The notes under the pieces were generated by a model. That model did no database searches, was not told the DNA's origin, and saw nothing but the letters and a program-made list of their open reading frames with translations. A DNA stretch of 64,000 nt from Anaerocolumna sp. AGMB13025 (lineage in GTDB: Bacteria; Bacillota; Clostridia; Lachnospirales; Lachnospiraceae), in contig NZ_CP121445.1 in assembly GCF_029689925.1 (NCBI RefSeq), positions 5,564,501 through 5,628,500 on the forward strand. Direction: 5' to 3'. Below, in pieces: positions 28,034 through 35,637 of the stretch. The position numbers and the translations under genes were made by a program. The first letter of the stretch is position 1, and each line of letters starts with the position of its first letter.

Positions 28034-28603
28034 TTATTTATTTTTCTTAACTTTATGATGTTTTTTATAGTAATAAAAAGCACCGATACAAAGAACCAGC
28101 CCGGCAATTGCCGGTTTTAAAATAGACATTCCGGCTTCTCCGCTAAATACCACACTCCATAGAACTTTTAACAATGCGGCCGCAATCACAACACCCAGAA
28201 GCCATTTCCAGTTTCTTTTCCAGGCAGCTATAATAAGAGCAATAAAAAATATGGGAACAGACAAACTCATAAGAATTTTAGGAGTCGTCCATACTCCCTT
28301 TAGATATTCCATCTCAAAGGCTAAAAATGACAATACCTGTGGACTGCTTGCCGCCGGAGCGGGAAACCAAAACATACTTGTGAACAATCCAAACACAGAA
28401 GCAAAAATACCCGTCAGGCTTTTCTTAAAGGCAAACAAAACAATAGGTATTATGAATATTGGTCTGATATACCAGCTCAGCACATTGTGATGCCTGGCAA
28501 ATGCCCAGTTAAAAAAGGCATCATTTGTCATAAATAATATAATAAATACCACGGTTGCCAATGCCGATATTGATCCTAACATGAAATCCATTTTTTTTGT
28601 CAT
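28034..28603 (-). CDS. Integral membrane protein of unknown function
   Basis: 189 residues with about five transmembrane segments and a basic tail (YYYKKHHKVKKNK). AGGAGGTAACGACG before the ATG is a strong start site. No catalytic motif seen and family not recognised. It shares strand with the TetR gene upstream, separated by a palindromic element (28631-28853), so it may be a TetR-controlled gene or independent. Confidence 0.7.
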   Translation of the reverse strand: MTKKMDFMLGSISALATVVFIILFMTNDAFFNWAFARHHNVLSWYIRPIFIIPIVLFAFKKSLTGIFASVFGLFTSMFWFPAPAASSPQVLSFLAFEMEYLKGVWTTPKILMSLSVPIFFIALIIAAWKRNWKWLLGVVIAAALLKVLWSVVFSGEAGMSILKPAIAGLVLCIGAFYYYKKHHKVKKNK

Positions 28604-28630
28604 CGTCGTTACCTCCTATTATTAACCTGT

Positions 28631-28853
28631 GTACTCTCGGAAACTCTCACAGCCTGTTTTTACTGATATTTTAAAGGCTGTCAATAAAATTTCACCTCTA
28701 TTTTCGTGATGTCATAGGTATGTTTTTACGCAGACCGTCTACGCAGCGAAGGAAAGGCAAGTAAAAACATACCTATGACATCACGAAAATAATTTCAACT
28801 TATATTCAGCGTCTAAAATTTCTTCTATTGACACTATTCGTTTTCGAGAGTAC
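28631..28853. repeat. Long-hairpin element of a second type, 223 bp
   Basis: Outer ends GTACTCTCG and CGAGAGTAC; inner ends TGTCAATA (28679) and TATTGACA (28833); then perfect 29-bp arms at 28701-28729 and 28761-28789 closing a 31-base loop. The loop (GACCGTCTACGCAGCGAAGGA core) loosely resembles that of the 280-bp family (CTGTCTGACGAGC...GCGAGGAG), so it may be a distant subfamily. Confidence 0.7.
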
Positions 28854-28859
28854 TCTAAT

Positions 28860-29492
28860 TTATTTGTTTTTTATGCCATTAAAAATAATACCGAGCAGGG
28901 AATGTACTAGTTTGTCCGCATCTTCATCAAAATGCTGATAGCTGATATCTCCAAATTTGTTCAGCATATAATCATTCACTGTTTTGTTAAGAGCTTGCAG
29001 CATCAGACTTAATGCCACCGTATCAATATTGTTGTCGATTTCCTCCTTTGCTTTTGCATGCTCTATCATTTGAGCAAATAATGATTCTGATTGTTTATCC
29101 CCTTCTTTCATTACTGCCTGTTTTGCAGTCTCATTATTCTCTTTGGAAAATTGTTCACCAAGGGCAGCATATTGAGGATAATTCCTGGCAAATTCTACGC
29201 CTTTAAGAAACAACATATTAATCTGTTCCAACAGGGGTAGGCTCTTAAATTCACCTAAACTTTCTGAAAAGAAAGTTATTTTTGCTTCAACTGCCAAGGT
29301 CATTACATATACATACAGATCAAGTTTATCTGTAAAGTATTGATAAAAACTTCCTTTTGCAATATTTGAGTTCTTACATATCTGATTAATACTGGCCTTA
29401 TCATAGTTAGCAGTAGAAAACTCTTTTAATGAAACTGATAACACCAGATTTCTTTTATCCTCGGATAAGTTAAAAAATGATGGATTAGGCAT
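28860..29492 (-). CDS. TetR-family transcriptional regulator
   Basis: 210 residues from the ATG at 29492 (AAAGGAGGCTTAATA). N-terminal helix-turn-helix: FSTANYDKASINQICKNSNIAKGSFYQYF; the rest is an all-helical ligand domain. Two palindromes just upstream (29516-29564) look like its own operators, so autorepression is likely. Targets may include the membrane-protein gene downstream. Confidence 0.88.
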   Translation of the reverse strand: MPNPSFFNLSEDKRNLVLSVSLKEFSTANYDKASINQICKNSNIAKGSFYQYFTDKLDLYVYVMTLAVEAKITFFSESLGEFKSLPLLEQINMLFLKGVEFARNYPQYAALGEQFSKENNETAKQAVMKEGDKQSESLFAQMIEHAKAKEEIDNNIDTVALSLMLQALNKTVNDYMLNKFGDISYQHFDEDADKLVHSLLGIIFNGIKNK

Positions 29493-29515
29493 TATTAAGC
29501 CTCCTTTCAATAATG

Positions 29516-29564
29516 TGACCATGCGGTCATATCTTTATTTACATTATATGACCACATGGTCATA
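29516..29564. promoter_or_regulatory. Two operator palindromes upstream of the TetR gene
   Basis: TGACC-ATGC-GGTCA (29516-29529) and TATGACCA-CA-TGGTCATA (29547-29564) share the TGACC/GGTCA half-sites and are 32 bp apart, about three helical turns. They cover the likely promoter of the regulator gene. Confidence 0.65.
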
Positions 29565-29579
29565 TTGTCAATAAAAAGT

Positions 29580-29618
29580 AAAGCAAAACTTTATGTTGTT
29601 GAAATAAAGCTTTGCTTT
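29580..29618 (-). terminator. Terminator after the chemoreceptor gene
   Basis: AAAGCAAAACTTTAT (29580-29594) pairs with ATAAAGCTTTGCTTT (29604-29618), one mismatch; on the minus strand a TTTACTTTTTA run follows. Confidence 0.65.
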
Positions 29619-29629
29619 AAAATTTTATG

Positions 29630-31330
29630 TTATATTTTAAATCTTGCTATATCCATCCGAAGTTCCTGGGCTAGTACAGCCAGATCCTGGGAAGCTCTTG
29701 TAATTTCTTCCACCGTAGCGGATTGTTCCTCGGATGCGGCGCTGATTTCCTGACTGGATGCCGCACTTTCCATCGCAATAGAAGTAATATTCTTAATGGA
29801 AGCATTAAGCCCTTCACTATCTCTTCTGATTGTCTGGGTAGCAGTACCGACATCACTAAGTTTTCCCGCTATGGCTTTGATTTCTTCAAAGATCTGTTCA
29901 AAGGAATTACCGGCCTTGTCTACCGTAGTTACTCCTTCCATGACAACCTCCGTTGAAGCACTCATAATATCTACTACCTGATTTGTTTCATACTGAATAC
30001 TGCCAACTAATTCGGCAATCTCAATTACAGAATTCGCAGACTGTTCTGCTAACTTTCTAATCTCCTCTGCCACTACTGCAAAACCTTTTCCCTGTTCTCC
30101 TGCACGGGCAGCTTCAATTGCAGCATTAAGGGATAAAAGATTGGTCTGACCAGCAATCTCTTTAATGACTGATATAATTTCTCCGATTTCAGCGGATTTA
30201 TTGCCAAGAATCCTGACCTTTTCAGAGGATTCTTCCGTAACCGCTTGAATGGATTGTATTTTTTCAATCGCCTTCTTGGCTTCTTCCACACCCTGTCTGG
30301 CTTCATCCGATACTCTTGAACTGGAATCCGTAACCAGGTTAACATGCTCGGAAACCCGGTTAATATTGGACACAATCTGTCCCGCCACATCGCTGATGTC
30401 TTTTGAGCTTTTTGCCTGGTCACTTGCGCCTTCTGCAAGTTGATTTATCGTTTTTGCAACTTCTTCTGAAGACGCTGCCGTTTCTTCTGCGGAGGCAGAG
30501 AGTTCCTCACTGGAGGAAGCTACCTGTTCAGAGGCGGTAGACACTTTAAAAATAACATTCCGAAGACCCTCTGTCATTTCATTAAAAGATTCTGCCAGAT
30601 CCCTGATTTCATCCTTATTCTTTACATGAATGGCTTCTGCTGTTAAATCTCCGGAGGCAATCATCTTAGCAGCATGAACAATCTTAAGAATGGGCGTTAC
30701 CAAAAGCCTTGCCATAATAAATGCAGATGCCAGTCCAATTAGTACACTGATTATTATTATTGTAACAGTAATATTCCTGGTTCTTACAAATGCCTGATTG
30801 GATTTGGTATATGCCTGAACACCCAGTTCATTTTTATTTTCAACTAACAGATTAATCTTTTCTTCTATCTGGTTTGATAAGTCATGAAGTCCCTCCGATT
30901 CTTTGTATGCTTCCTCATTTTTGCCCTGAAGTACTAAATCAATAATCATTTCCTCTTTGGGCTTTAACTGCTGCCAGAGCGTTTCCACATCAGCCGCCAA
31001 TTGCTTTGACTTTTCAAGGACTATAGTATCGTCAAAGGATTTCATATTATCTTCAAACTGGATAAAAAGACTCTGTATAGTATCCGAATGTTGTTTTTGC
31101 GTCTCCAGATCTGTTTCCTGTATCATATCAATTCTGGATCGGTTAATGGAAATCAGGTCTACCTGGGCATCCTTGATGTATTCGATTCCCTTAAAATGCA
31201 TGGAATACAAATCACTCAACTCCTTATCCATATTCGAAAGTTCAAATAAAGAATAGATTCCGATTGCGCTGATGATTAAAATTAATACACCAAAAATCAA
31301 AAGCATTTTTTGTCTGACGTTTACCTTCAT
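29630..31330 (-). CDS. Methyl-accepting chemotaxis protein
   Basis: 566 residues from the ATG at 31330, with GGAGGATAAA upstream. Two transmembrane helices (MLLIFGVLILIISAIGIYSL and ITVTIIIISVLIGLASAFIM) flank a four-helix outside sensor domain with a Asn-Arg-Ser-rich helix (SINRSRIDMIQE). Then HAMP and the methyl-accepting signalling coil with the hairpin tip EIAGQTNLLSLNAAIEAARA. It reports to CheA/CheW at the cell pole. Its start lies only ~100 bp outside an invertible-type segment with outward-facing promoters. No other chemotaxis gene is adjacent. Confidence 0.93.
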   Translation of the reverse strand: MKVNVRQKMLLIFGVLILIISAIGIYSLFELSNMDKELSDLYSMHFKGIEYIKDAQVDLISINRSRIDMIQETDLETQKQHSDTIQSLFIQFEDNMKSFDDTIVLEKSKQLAADVETLWQQLKPKEEMIIDLVLQGKNEEAYKESEGLHDLSNQIEEKINLLVENKNELGVQAYTKSNQAFVRTRNITVTIIIISVLIGLASAFIMARLLVTPILKIVHAAKMIASGDLTAEAIHVKNKDEIRDLAESFNEMTEGLRNVIFKVSTASEQVASSSEELSASAEETAASSEEVAKTINQLAEGASDQAKSSKDISDVAGQIVSNINRVSEHVNLVTDSSSRVSDEARQGVEEAKKAIEKIQSIQAVTEESSEKVRILGNKSAEIGEIISVIKEIAGQTNLLSLNAAIEAARAGEQGKGFAVVAEEIRKLAEQSANSVIEIAELVGSIQYETNQVVDIMSASTEVVMEGVTTVDKAGNSFEQIFEEIKAIAGKLSDVGTATQTIRRDSEGLNASIKNITSIAMESAASSQEISAASEEQSATVEEITRASQDLAVLAQELRMDIARFKI

Positions 31331-31474
31331 TTTATCCTCCTGTATACTGCACAATGCCCATCCGTCTAAAACCACGCTGTATTAGCATAATATTCCATTG
31401 TTTTTAAGTCGGATTTTTTGACGCCCATGTAACATTATGCTTATTTTGATACTTTTTTTGCTTATGGAGAAAGC

Positions 31475-31503
31475 ATTAAAATCAATGGATACAGGAATTT
31501 CAA
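31475..31503 (-). promoter_or_regulatory. Candidate leftward promoter at the left end of the invertible segment
   Basis: Minus strand TTGAAA, 17-bp spacer, TTTAAT; five of six in each box. In the present orientation it would read through the left repeat into the chemoreceptor gene. Confidence 0.4.
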
Positions 31504-31523
31504 CTGAAACCAACCAATAAAAG

Positions 31524-31552
31524 TTGTTTTAGAACTATGTATCTTTTATAAT
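31524..31552 (+). promoter_or_regulatory. Promoter of the recombinase gene
   Basis: TTGTTT, 17-bp spacer, perfect TATAAT; 74 bases before the recombinase ATG. Confidence 0.6.
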
Positions 31553-31626
31553 AGATAAATGCAGAAAGTTACATTCATACTTTCCTAAATATCCCATGAT
31601 AAAGAATAGAAAGGAACCAAGCGATC

Positions 31627-32187
31627 ATGACAGTAGAACCAATCCGCAGTAAAGTGAAAATCAATCAAATGCATCATTATTTAAAAGGCAAAGACGATAA
31701 ATATGCATTATTATTTAAGTTTGGGTTAAATACGGGACTCAGAATCAGTGATATGCTTCCCCTTAAAATGAAGAATGTCTGTCTTGATAATGGCAGTTTC
31801 AAAGAATATTTAATAATAAAGGAGAAAAAAACCTCAAAGGAAAAAAAGATAAAAATCAATAATGCCCTTAAAAATGCTCTGTCGGAGTATATCAAAAGGC
31901 ATAATCTGACCAAAGAAAATTACCTTTTCCCCAGTCAGAAAGGGGGGCATATCGGAAGGGTGCAAAGCTACCGTTTTTTGCGTGAAGCCGCAGAAACAGT
32001 AGGCATTGAGAATTTTGGAACTCACAGTCTGCGTAAGACCTGGGGGTATTGGACTTATAAATTATCCAAATATAACATTGGTCTTATTATGGACACCTTT
32101 AATCACAGCAATCAAAAAATCACCCTACGATATATCGGAATTAATCAGGACCAGAAGGATGATTTATATACACTGGTACAGTTTTAA
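31627..32187 (+). CDS. Small tyrosine recombinase (catalytic domain only)
   Basis: 186 residues, against about 300 for XerC/D, because the N-terminal core-binding domain is absent. All catalytic residues are there: Arg in TGLRISDMLP, the HxxR in GTHSLRKTWG, His in DTFNHSNQKI and the Tyr nucleophile in LRYIGI. Small stand-alone enzymes of this kind (FimB/FimE-like) invert neighbouring DNA. Its position between perfect inverted repeats suggests that it flips the segment containing itself. GAAAGGAA precedes the ATG. Confidence 0.88.
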   Translation: MTVEPIRSKVKINQMHHYLKGKDDKYALLFKFGLNTGLRISDMLPLKMKNVCLDNGSFKEYLIIKEKKTSKEKKIKINNALKNALSEYIKRHNLTKENYLFPSQKGGHIGRVQSYRFLREAAETVGIENFGTHSLRKTWGYWTYKLSKYNIGLIMDTFNHSNQKITLRYIGINQDQKDDLYTLVQF

Positions 32188-32359
32188 AGAACGGGGCATT
32201 CTTAACAAATGAAAATTTATAACTATGCATTATAAAAATTCTGGATAAACAATTCTAAGAATGACAACCAGAATTTTATTTTAGTATTACAATAACTTTT
32301 TCTGAACGAATATCTGTATTGCAGACAATTATTTTACCGTTTAATTCCATGATTGTATA

Positions 32360-32388
32360 TTGACTTTTACTTTAGCACGATATATAGT
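32360..32388 (+). promoter_or_regulatory. Outward promoter at the right end of the invertible segment
   Basis: TTGACT, 17-bp spacer, TATAGT, ending exactly at the base before the right inverted repeat. Now it points at gene-free DNA and the 3' end of the YibF-like gene (antisense). After inversion it would point at the chemoreceptor gene ~130 bases away. Confidence 0.6.
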
Positions 32389-32700
32389 AAAAGTATCAAA
32401 ATAAGCATAATGTTACATTTTTATACATATTATACTGCTGATGTAAAATGCTGCAGCTGCTTCGGTCTTCTGGTTTTTTGATATTTTTCACATTATAATG
32501 ATTTAAAAAGTATTACTACTATTCTAACGTGGAGCGATGACTTTTATTCGGAAGCTAATTATGATTATTTCAAGTCATCTTTAAACCAATTGTATTAACC
32601 GCATAGCCTGCTCAACGCACAGTACTTAATAATAACAGCTGTTAATGCTTTTCAATCTATTATATAAATCTTTATCCTTATCCTTCTTCTTTTTTCCATG

Positions 32701-32826
32701 CTTTATTTATTTTCCACGCTTTATTTATTCTCCACGCTTTATTTATTCTCCGCCCTTTATTTATTCTCCACCCTTTATTTATTCTCCACCCTTTATTTAT
32801 TCTCCACCCTTTATTTATTTTCCACG
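32701..32826. repeat. Tandem array of an 18-bp unit, seven copies
   Basis: Seven copies of CTTTATTTATTCTCCACC with C/G changes at the end. An open frame through it (32645-32845) is only repeats and is not a gene. 32419-32700 has no gene. Confidence 0.9.
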
Positions 32827-32940
32827 TAAATATTTTTTACATTGATAAAGCGATTTAGCTTCCTACTCTCAAATCCATATGTCATTTGCACACTAATATG
32901 TAGCGCTTTACAGAGGAATTATGTAAACCTAAATAGTAAA

Positions 32941-32985
32941 AAATAACAGAAGTCAGCATCCGTTGCGCTGTAACTTCTGTTATTT
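32941..32985 (-). terminator. Terminator of the YibE/F operon
   Basis: AAATAACAGAAGT (32941) pairs perfectly with ACTTCTGTTATTT (32973-32985); on the minus strand a run of six Ts follows. Confidence 0.75.
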
Positions 32986-33045
32986 CTATATACTGTTATT
33001 TCTTTATACTTTTACTTCTTGATAAGGTTATAATGAATGCCTTTC

Positions 33046-33921
33046 TTAATTGTTTACCACTGTCTTCTTGTTTTCCTCTGTCTTTTTGCTTTCCTCTGTC
33101 TTTTTGCTTTCCTCTGTCTTCTTGCTTTCCTCTGTCTTCTTGCTTTCCTCTGTCTTCTCCTTTTCCTTTGAAGAATTGTTACATAGCATTAGAGCTGTTA
33201 GAAAAGCAGTAATCGGAATAATGATTGTTGCACCAAGACCACTGCATATAATCTGGATTAGTTCAGCTCCAAATACTTTAGAATTAATAACATCCCCCAA
33301 AGAATAGGATAAATCCTTAAACCACAGCAGCAAAGCCATAAAACCTCCAATAAAAGCAAAGTATAATGTATTTGTCGTCGTTCCTAAAATATCTTTCCCT
33401 ACATTCATCCCGGACTCAAACAATTTTCTTCTCGTTACGTACGGATTATGGACATATATCTCATGCATGGCAGAGGAGATGGATACTGCCACGTCAGTAA
33501 TGGCTCCGATTAGTCCCATAATTATGGTACAGATCACGATTTTGGTAAAATCCAGCCCGACATACAGGGAATAAATACTGATTTCATCGTACTCCTCTTC
33601 CCCAAAGCCTTGTATCCTGGCTGCCGCTCCGATTTTATAGATAAAAGCAATTAAAATTACTAAGGTAATAAAGGTAGCTGCAAAGGCAGCTTTTGTCTTC
33701 TCATTGACCCTATTAATATAAAATATAGTAATCGAGCTGATTACAACACAGGCAAGCAATGTTACTGCCATAGGGGTTAGGCCATGAGCGATAAAGATAA
33801 TTGCAATATATAATGTTAAGAAATTAAGCACCAAAGCACTAAAGGACCTGACTCCCCTGCTGCCTCCAATGAGTTTCATCAGCACCAATAAAATTACTGC
33901 TAAAACCAATATCGTATTCAA
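33046..33921 (-). CDS. YibE/F-family membrane protein (second of pair)
   Basis: 291 residues, seven to eight membrane segments, with the family hallmark DVAVSISSAMHEIYVHNP and GTTTNTLYFAFIGG. The C-terminus is a low-complexity tail of six KKTEES-type repeats ending KKTVVNN, likely cytoplasmic. Start overlaps the preceding gene by 4 bases (ATGA). With its partner and a DtxR-type regulator it is probably a metal-linked transport system, but the transported species is unproven. Confidence 0.8.
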   Translation of the reverse strand: MNTILVLAVILLVLMKLIGGSRGVRSFSALVLNFLTLYIAIIFIAHGLTPMAVTLLACVVISSITIFYINRVNEKTKAAFAATFITLVILIAFIYKIGAAARIQGFGEEEYDEISIYSLYVGLDFTKIVICTIIMGLIGAITDVAVSISSAMHEIYVHNPYVTRRKLFESGMNVGKDILGTTTNTLYFAFIGGFMALLLWFKDLSYSLGDVINSKVFGAELIQIICSGLGATIIIPITAFLTALMLCNNSSKEKEKTEESKKTEESKKTEESKKTEESKKTEENKKTVVNN

Positions 33922-35033
33922 TTCACAGCCCTCCTTCTGCCGATATAAAAGACTGTGACATACAATGCGATGGGAATTGTAAGGACAATCCCGATACTGC
34001 CCGTAAGAGCCCGAACCAATTCCAGGGATAGGTTCATATTAAGGGTATATGCTACCTCCAAACCGTTTTTCAAGTAAATAAGTATCATAGGAATTGCACC
34101 GCTTACATATGCGAAAAACAGTACATTGATCATAGTTCCCATGATATCACTGCCGATTTTTGTACCAGAAGTTATCAATTCTTTTGCAGTAAGGGCAGGG
34201 TTGCTGTGATAGAGTTCAAAAACAGAGGAGGACATTGTAATGGCAATATCCATAATGGCCCCCAAGGAACCCACTAGAATTTCAGCCATAAATATTTCAT
34301 AAGGCGGATGGGTTAAATACTCCATTTCCTCATAGCGCATTCCTTTTTCCCTGGTAAGAAAGAGTACAATAAATGCAATCAGTAAAGAAAGAAAGGTTCC
34401 GATAACCGTAGAAACAACTGCCGCATAAGTCTTCTCATTATTGCCGCTTACTAGGAGTAAGGAGAATATGGTAAATACAATTACAATGACTCCGCAAAGG
34501 AATAGCAAATTGAAACCTTTTAGATACAAATCCAGGGCAAAAGAGAATAGGACCACATTTAAAACTAAACTTAAAACAGAATAAAATCCTTTTCTTTTGC
34601 CAATCAAAATAATTAGGATAATAAAAATCCATGCCGCCAGGGCTATATATTTGTCCCTCTTAAGTCCGGTTATGGCGGCGTTATCAAGTCCGGTAGATGT
34701 ATCGATTTTTAAGAATACCCGGTCCCCGGTATTATATTTTGCATCAAAAGCCCCGGAAAGGGAGTATTCGTTACTAATTACAAGCTGCTGTCCTTTGTAA
34801 ATACCATTGGTAATAGTAAGAAATAATTTCTGGGTAGTAATCATTTCTTTATTTCGGTACTGGTCTATGGATTCTTTCTGTCCAATGGACTGGACTTTCA
34901 TAACTTTCCCAATTGTCTGTTCATAATATCTGTCATTATGATCCGTAACTGCCAGAGTAGCCATAAACAATAGGATTAAGCCAATATACAGGATCGCTTC
35001 TTTTTTTGAAATCTGAATACTTTTCTTGTTCAC
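33918..35033 (-). CDS. YibE/F-family membrane protein (first of pair)
   Basis: 371 residues: one N-terminal helix, an outside beta-rich domain of about 90 residues (VMKVQSIGQKESIDQYRNKE...), then seven to eight helices with DIAITMSSSVFELYHSNPAL and GTMINVLFFAYVSGAIP, the family core. Paralogous to the downstream protein. Overlaps the regulator gene by 4 bases, so all three genes are one unit. Confidence 0.82.
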   Translation of the reverse strand: MNKKSIQISKKEAILYIGLILLFMATLAVTDHNDRYYEQTIGKVMKVQSIGQKESIDQYRNKEMITTQKLFLTITNGIYKGQQLVISNEYSLSGAFDAKYNTGDRVFLKIDTSTGLDNAAITGLKRDKYIALAAWIFIILIILIGKRKGFYSVLSLVLNVVLFSFALDLYLKGFNLLFLCGVIVIVFTIFSLLLVSGNNEKTYAAVVSTVIGTFLSLLIAFIVLFLTREKGMRYEEMEYLTHPPYEIFMAEILVGSLGAIMDIAITMSSSVFELYHSNPALTAKELITSGTKIGSDIMGTMINVLFFAYVSGAIPMILIYLKNGLEVAYTLNMNLSLELVRALTGSIGIVLTIPIALYVTVFYIGRRRAVN

Positions 35034-35440
35034 TGCCTGCTTCCGCCTCCGGTCTCAGACTGGCTTCCTTTCTTCACATCCCGTCCAAGCAGGAATTTCT
35101 TGATTCCCTGATATGTCTCTTCACTGATGATATGCTCTATCCGACAAGCATCTTCTTCTGCCCTCGCTGGGGATACACCAGCGGTTTCTATTAAAAACAA
35201 AGTAAGCTGCTGATGTCTGTCATATACGCTTTCTGCCTTTTCCCTTCCGACAGCTGTCAGTGTAATATAACCGTCGTTATCTATTAAAATTAAATTTTCT
35301 TCCTTTAAAATTCCCACTGCCCGACTCACACTGGGTTTACTAAATTCCAACTCCCTGGCAATATCGATGGACCTGACCATACCGTTTCGTTTGCTTAAAA
35401 CAAGGATTGTTTCTAAATAATTTTCTCCGGATTCGTGCAT
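35030..35440 (-). CDS. DtxR/MntR-family metal-dependent repressor
   Basis: 136 residues. N-terminal helix-turn-helix (IDIARELEFSKPSVSRAVGILKEENLI) and dimerisation/metal region with RHQQLTLFLIE and EEDACRIEHIISEET, which holds Glu, Cys, Glu, His ligands as in DtxR/MntR. No SH3 domain. Overlaps the first yibE/F gene, suggesting it controls the operon according to iron or manganese. Confidence 0.86.
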   Translation of the reverse strand: MHESGENYLETILVLSKRNGMVRSIDIARELEFSKPSVSRAVGILKEENLILIDNDGYITLTAVGREKAESVYDRHQQLTLFLIETAGVSPARAEEDACRIEHIISEETYQGIKKFLLGRDVKKGSQSETGGGSRQ

Positions 35441-35637
35441 CGTTTTTCCTCCCTAATTGAGATATGCTTATCATAACCCAATTAACGGGAACTTTCCAGT
35501 AAAATTATTTATCTTTTCCCGACGTATCATACCCCTTTATATAAATGTTGAAACCGGTCTGCTCCTACTATAAATTTAAGCCTGAAACAATGTGCCCGGG
35601 CGGAAAAAACTACTACTTTTACAAGTCCTGCTTCCAA

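Larger units (their letters stand above)
31427..32418. mobile_element. Probable invertible DNA segment bounded by 30-bp inverted repeats and carrying its own recombinase
   Basis: ATGTAACATTATGCTTATTT (continuing to TGATACTTTT; 31427-31456) recurs as its exact reverse complement at 32389-32418, 30 of 30 bases. The 930 bases between contain one gene, a tyrosine recombinase. Candidate promoters face outward next to each repeat (31475-31503 minus, 32360-32388 plus). This is the arrangement of phase-variable switches. Inversion itself is inferred, not seen. Confidence 0.75.

Noticed and set aside
32645..32845. Open frame encoding a Phe-Ile-Tyr-Ser-Pro repeat protein
   Set aside because: It is only translation of the 18-bp tandem array, with no ribosome site or family-like sequence.
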